Shown piece after piece: positions 63,154 through 64,000 of a stretch of DNA of 64,000 nt. The stretch is taken from positions 2,663,850-2,727,849 of the forward strand of contig CP050848.1 in the NCBI GenBank assembly GCA_014873095.1, read 5' to 3'. The position numbers were made by a program, and so were the translations under genes. A model generated the notes under the pieces. It saw nothing but the letters and a program-made list of their open reading frames with translations, searched no databases and was not told the DNA's origin. Source of the stretch: Planctomycetales bacterium ZRK34. GTDB taxonomy: Bacteria > Planctomycetota > Phycisphaerae > Phycisphaerales > Zrk34. Within the stretch, counting starts at the first letter, position 1, and every line of letters begins with the position of its first letter.

Positions 63154-63984
63154 ATGCCCGAGATTCATCCCACCGCCGTCGTCGATCGCAATGCCCGTCT
63201 TGCCGACGACGTGCAGATCGGACCCTACACCATCATCGGCCCCAAGGTCGTCATCGGGCGCGGCACGCGCATCGGCAGTCACTGCATCATCGAAGGCGCC
63301 ACCACGATCGGTCAATTCAACCGCATCGGTCATCACGTCTGTCTCGGGCAGTACCCGCAGGATCTGAAATACCGCGGTGAGCCCGCCACGCTCGAAATCG
63401 GCGACCACAACGACATCCGCGAAAACGTGACCATGCACATCGGCACTGAAAACGGCGGCGGTCGCACCGCGGTCGGCTCCTACAACTACATCATGGTCAA
63501 CGCCCACGTTGCCCACGACTGCATCGTCGGCGATCACACGATCCTTTCGAACAACGTCATGCTCGCCGGCCACATCTTCGTCGAAGATCACGCCGTGCTC
63601 GCCGGCGGCGCCGGGGTCAGCCATTATGTCACCATCGGGCGTTACGCCTTCGTCGGCGGGCTCTCCGGCGTGGTGCATGATTGTCCGCCGTTCCTGGTCT
63701 GCGATGGTCATCCCGCCCGCGTGCGGACCGTCAACAGCATCGGCCTGTCACGCCACAAATTCGATCCGCAGACCATCGACAATCTCAAACGCGCCCACCG
63801 CATTCTGTTCGCCCGCAGCGGCGGCAACATCGCCGCGGCGTTGGAACAGGTCGAAGCCGAGCTAGGCGACGATGAAAACGTCCGCGAGCTGCTCGAATTC
63901 ACCCGCAATCGCGCCGCCGCGACCAATGGTCGCCACGCCGAATCGCTTCGCCGCGATGACAAACGCCAGACCCCGACCCGCTGA
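63154..63984 (+). CDS. lpxA: UDP-N-acetylglucosamine acyltransferase
   Basis: 276 aa from ATG 63154 ('PEIHPTAVVDRNARLADDVQ'); an upstream GTG at 63139 has no better ribosome site. LpxA performs the first acylation of lipid A synthesis. A left-handed beta-helix of hexapeptides runs to about residue 185, with 'GQYPQDLKYRGEPATLEIGD' and 'IRENVTMHIGT' typical of LpxA and the catalytic His in 'NAHVAHDCIVGD'. The helical C-terminal domain begins 'SIGLSRHKF'. The C-terminus is longer and more charged than in enteric LpxA. It lies 64 bases after lpxC-fabZ. Confidence 0.95.
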   Translation: MPEIHPTAVVDRNARLADDVQIGPYTIIGPKVVIGRGTRIGSHCIIEGATTIGQFNRIGHHVCLGQYPQDLKYRGEPATLEIGDHNDIRENVTMHIGTENGGGRTAVGSYNYIMVNAHVAHDCIVGDHTILSNNVMLAGHIFVEDHAVLAGGAGVSHYVTIGRYAFVGGLSGVVHDCPPFLVCDGHPARVRTVNSIGLSRHKFDPQTIDNLKRAHRILFARSGGNIAAALEQVEAELGDDENVRELLEFTRNRAAATNGRHAESLRRDDKRQTPTR

Positions 63985-64000
63985 TTGTCTCCGTTTAGCG

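Overview
The window (high G+C, dense) reads as a Planctomycetota chromosome, most likely from a Phycisphaerae-type lineage. The signs are exported sulfatases, DUF1549/DUF1553 'planctomycete cytochrome c' proteins with DUF1501 partners, many PEP-CTERM exported proteins, planctomycete pseudopilins starting with [13 protein letters not shown] sigma/FecR anti-sigma pairs, and a Gram-negative outer-membrane set including an LpxC-FabZ fusion. The taxonomic call is inference from gene content only.

Layout. 1-5437: polysaccharide or metabolite degradation block (two sulfatases, FAD oxidoreductase, SMP-30-like lipoprotein). 5542-9542 (minus): trehalose-6-phosphate synthase/phosphatase fusion and a GH15 hydrolase. 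9543-10351: IS3 remnant and a promoter. 10352-17365: giant PEP-CTERM protein with about 199-aa tandem repeats. 17492-18502: intact-looking IS630 element. 18699-30689: cassette A (ECF sigma, FecR anti-sigma, PEP-CTERM protein, pseudopilin) running on into DUF1549/DUF1553, DUF1501 and HzsA-like cytochrome genes. 30932-37601: FCD-AraC regulator divergent from a PEP-CTERM/pseudopilin pair, an aldolase, a sialidase-like protein and a BASS transporter. 37819-38466: azoreductase. 39009-43231 (minus): cassette B. 43712-45302: IS3 remnant and a decayed nuclease-NTPase gene. 45483-55914: a 10.4-kb integrated island carrying a 1392-aa membrane TPR/transglutaminase protein, cassette C and a tyrosine recombinase. 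56062-63984: lipid A and outer-membrane assembly genes (two lpxD paralogues, bamA, ompH/skp, lpxC-fabZ, lpxA).

Two observations stand out. First, three separate sigma/anti-sigma cassettes share one design rule: the C-terminal, probably extracytoplasmic part of each FecR-type anti-sigma factor is a copy of the domain in the PEP-CTERM protein encoded just downstream, and the domain differs in each cassette (LamG-like; a tandem PEP-protein unit; a 'SLNPxxTYLH' domain). This suggests that the anti-sigma factor displays a tethered mimic of the exported protein, giving product- or ligand-sensing feedback. Second, the 10.4-kb island cuts a tRNA-Arg gene inside its anticodon loop: the 5' half lies at 55915-55953 and the 3' half at 45441-45482, and together they fold into a near-complete tRNA.
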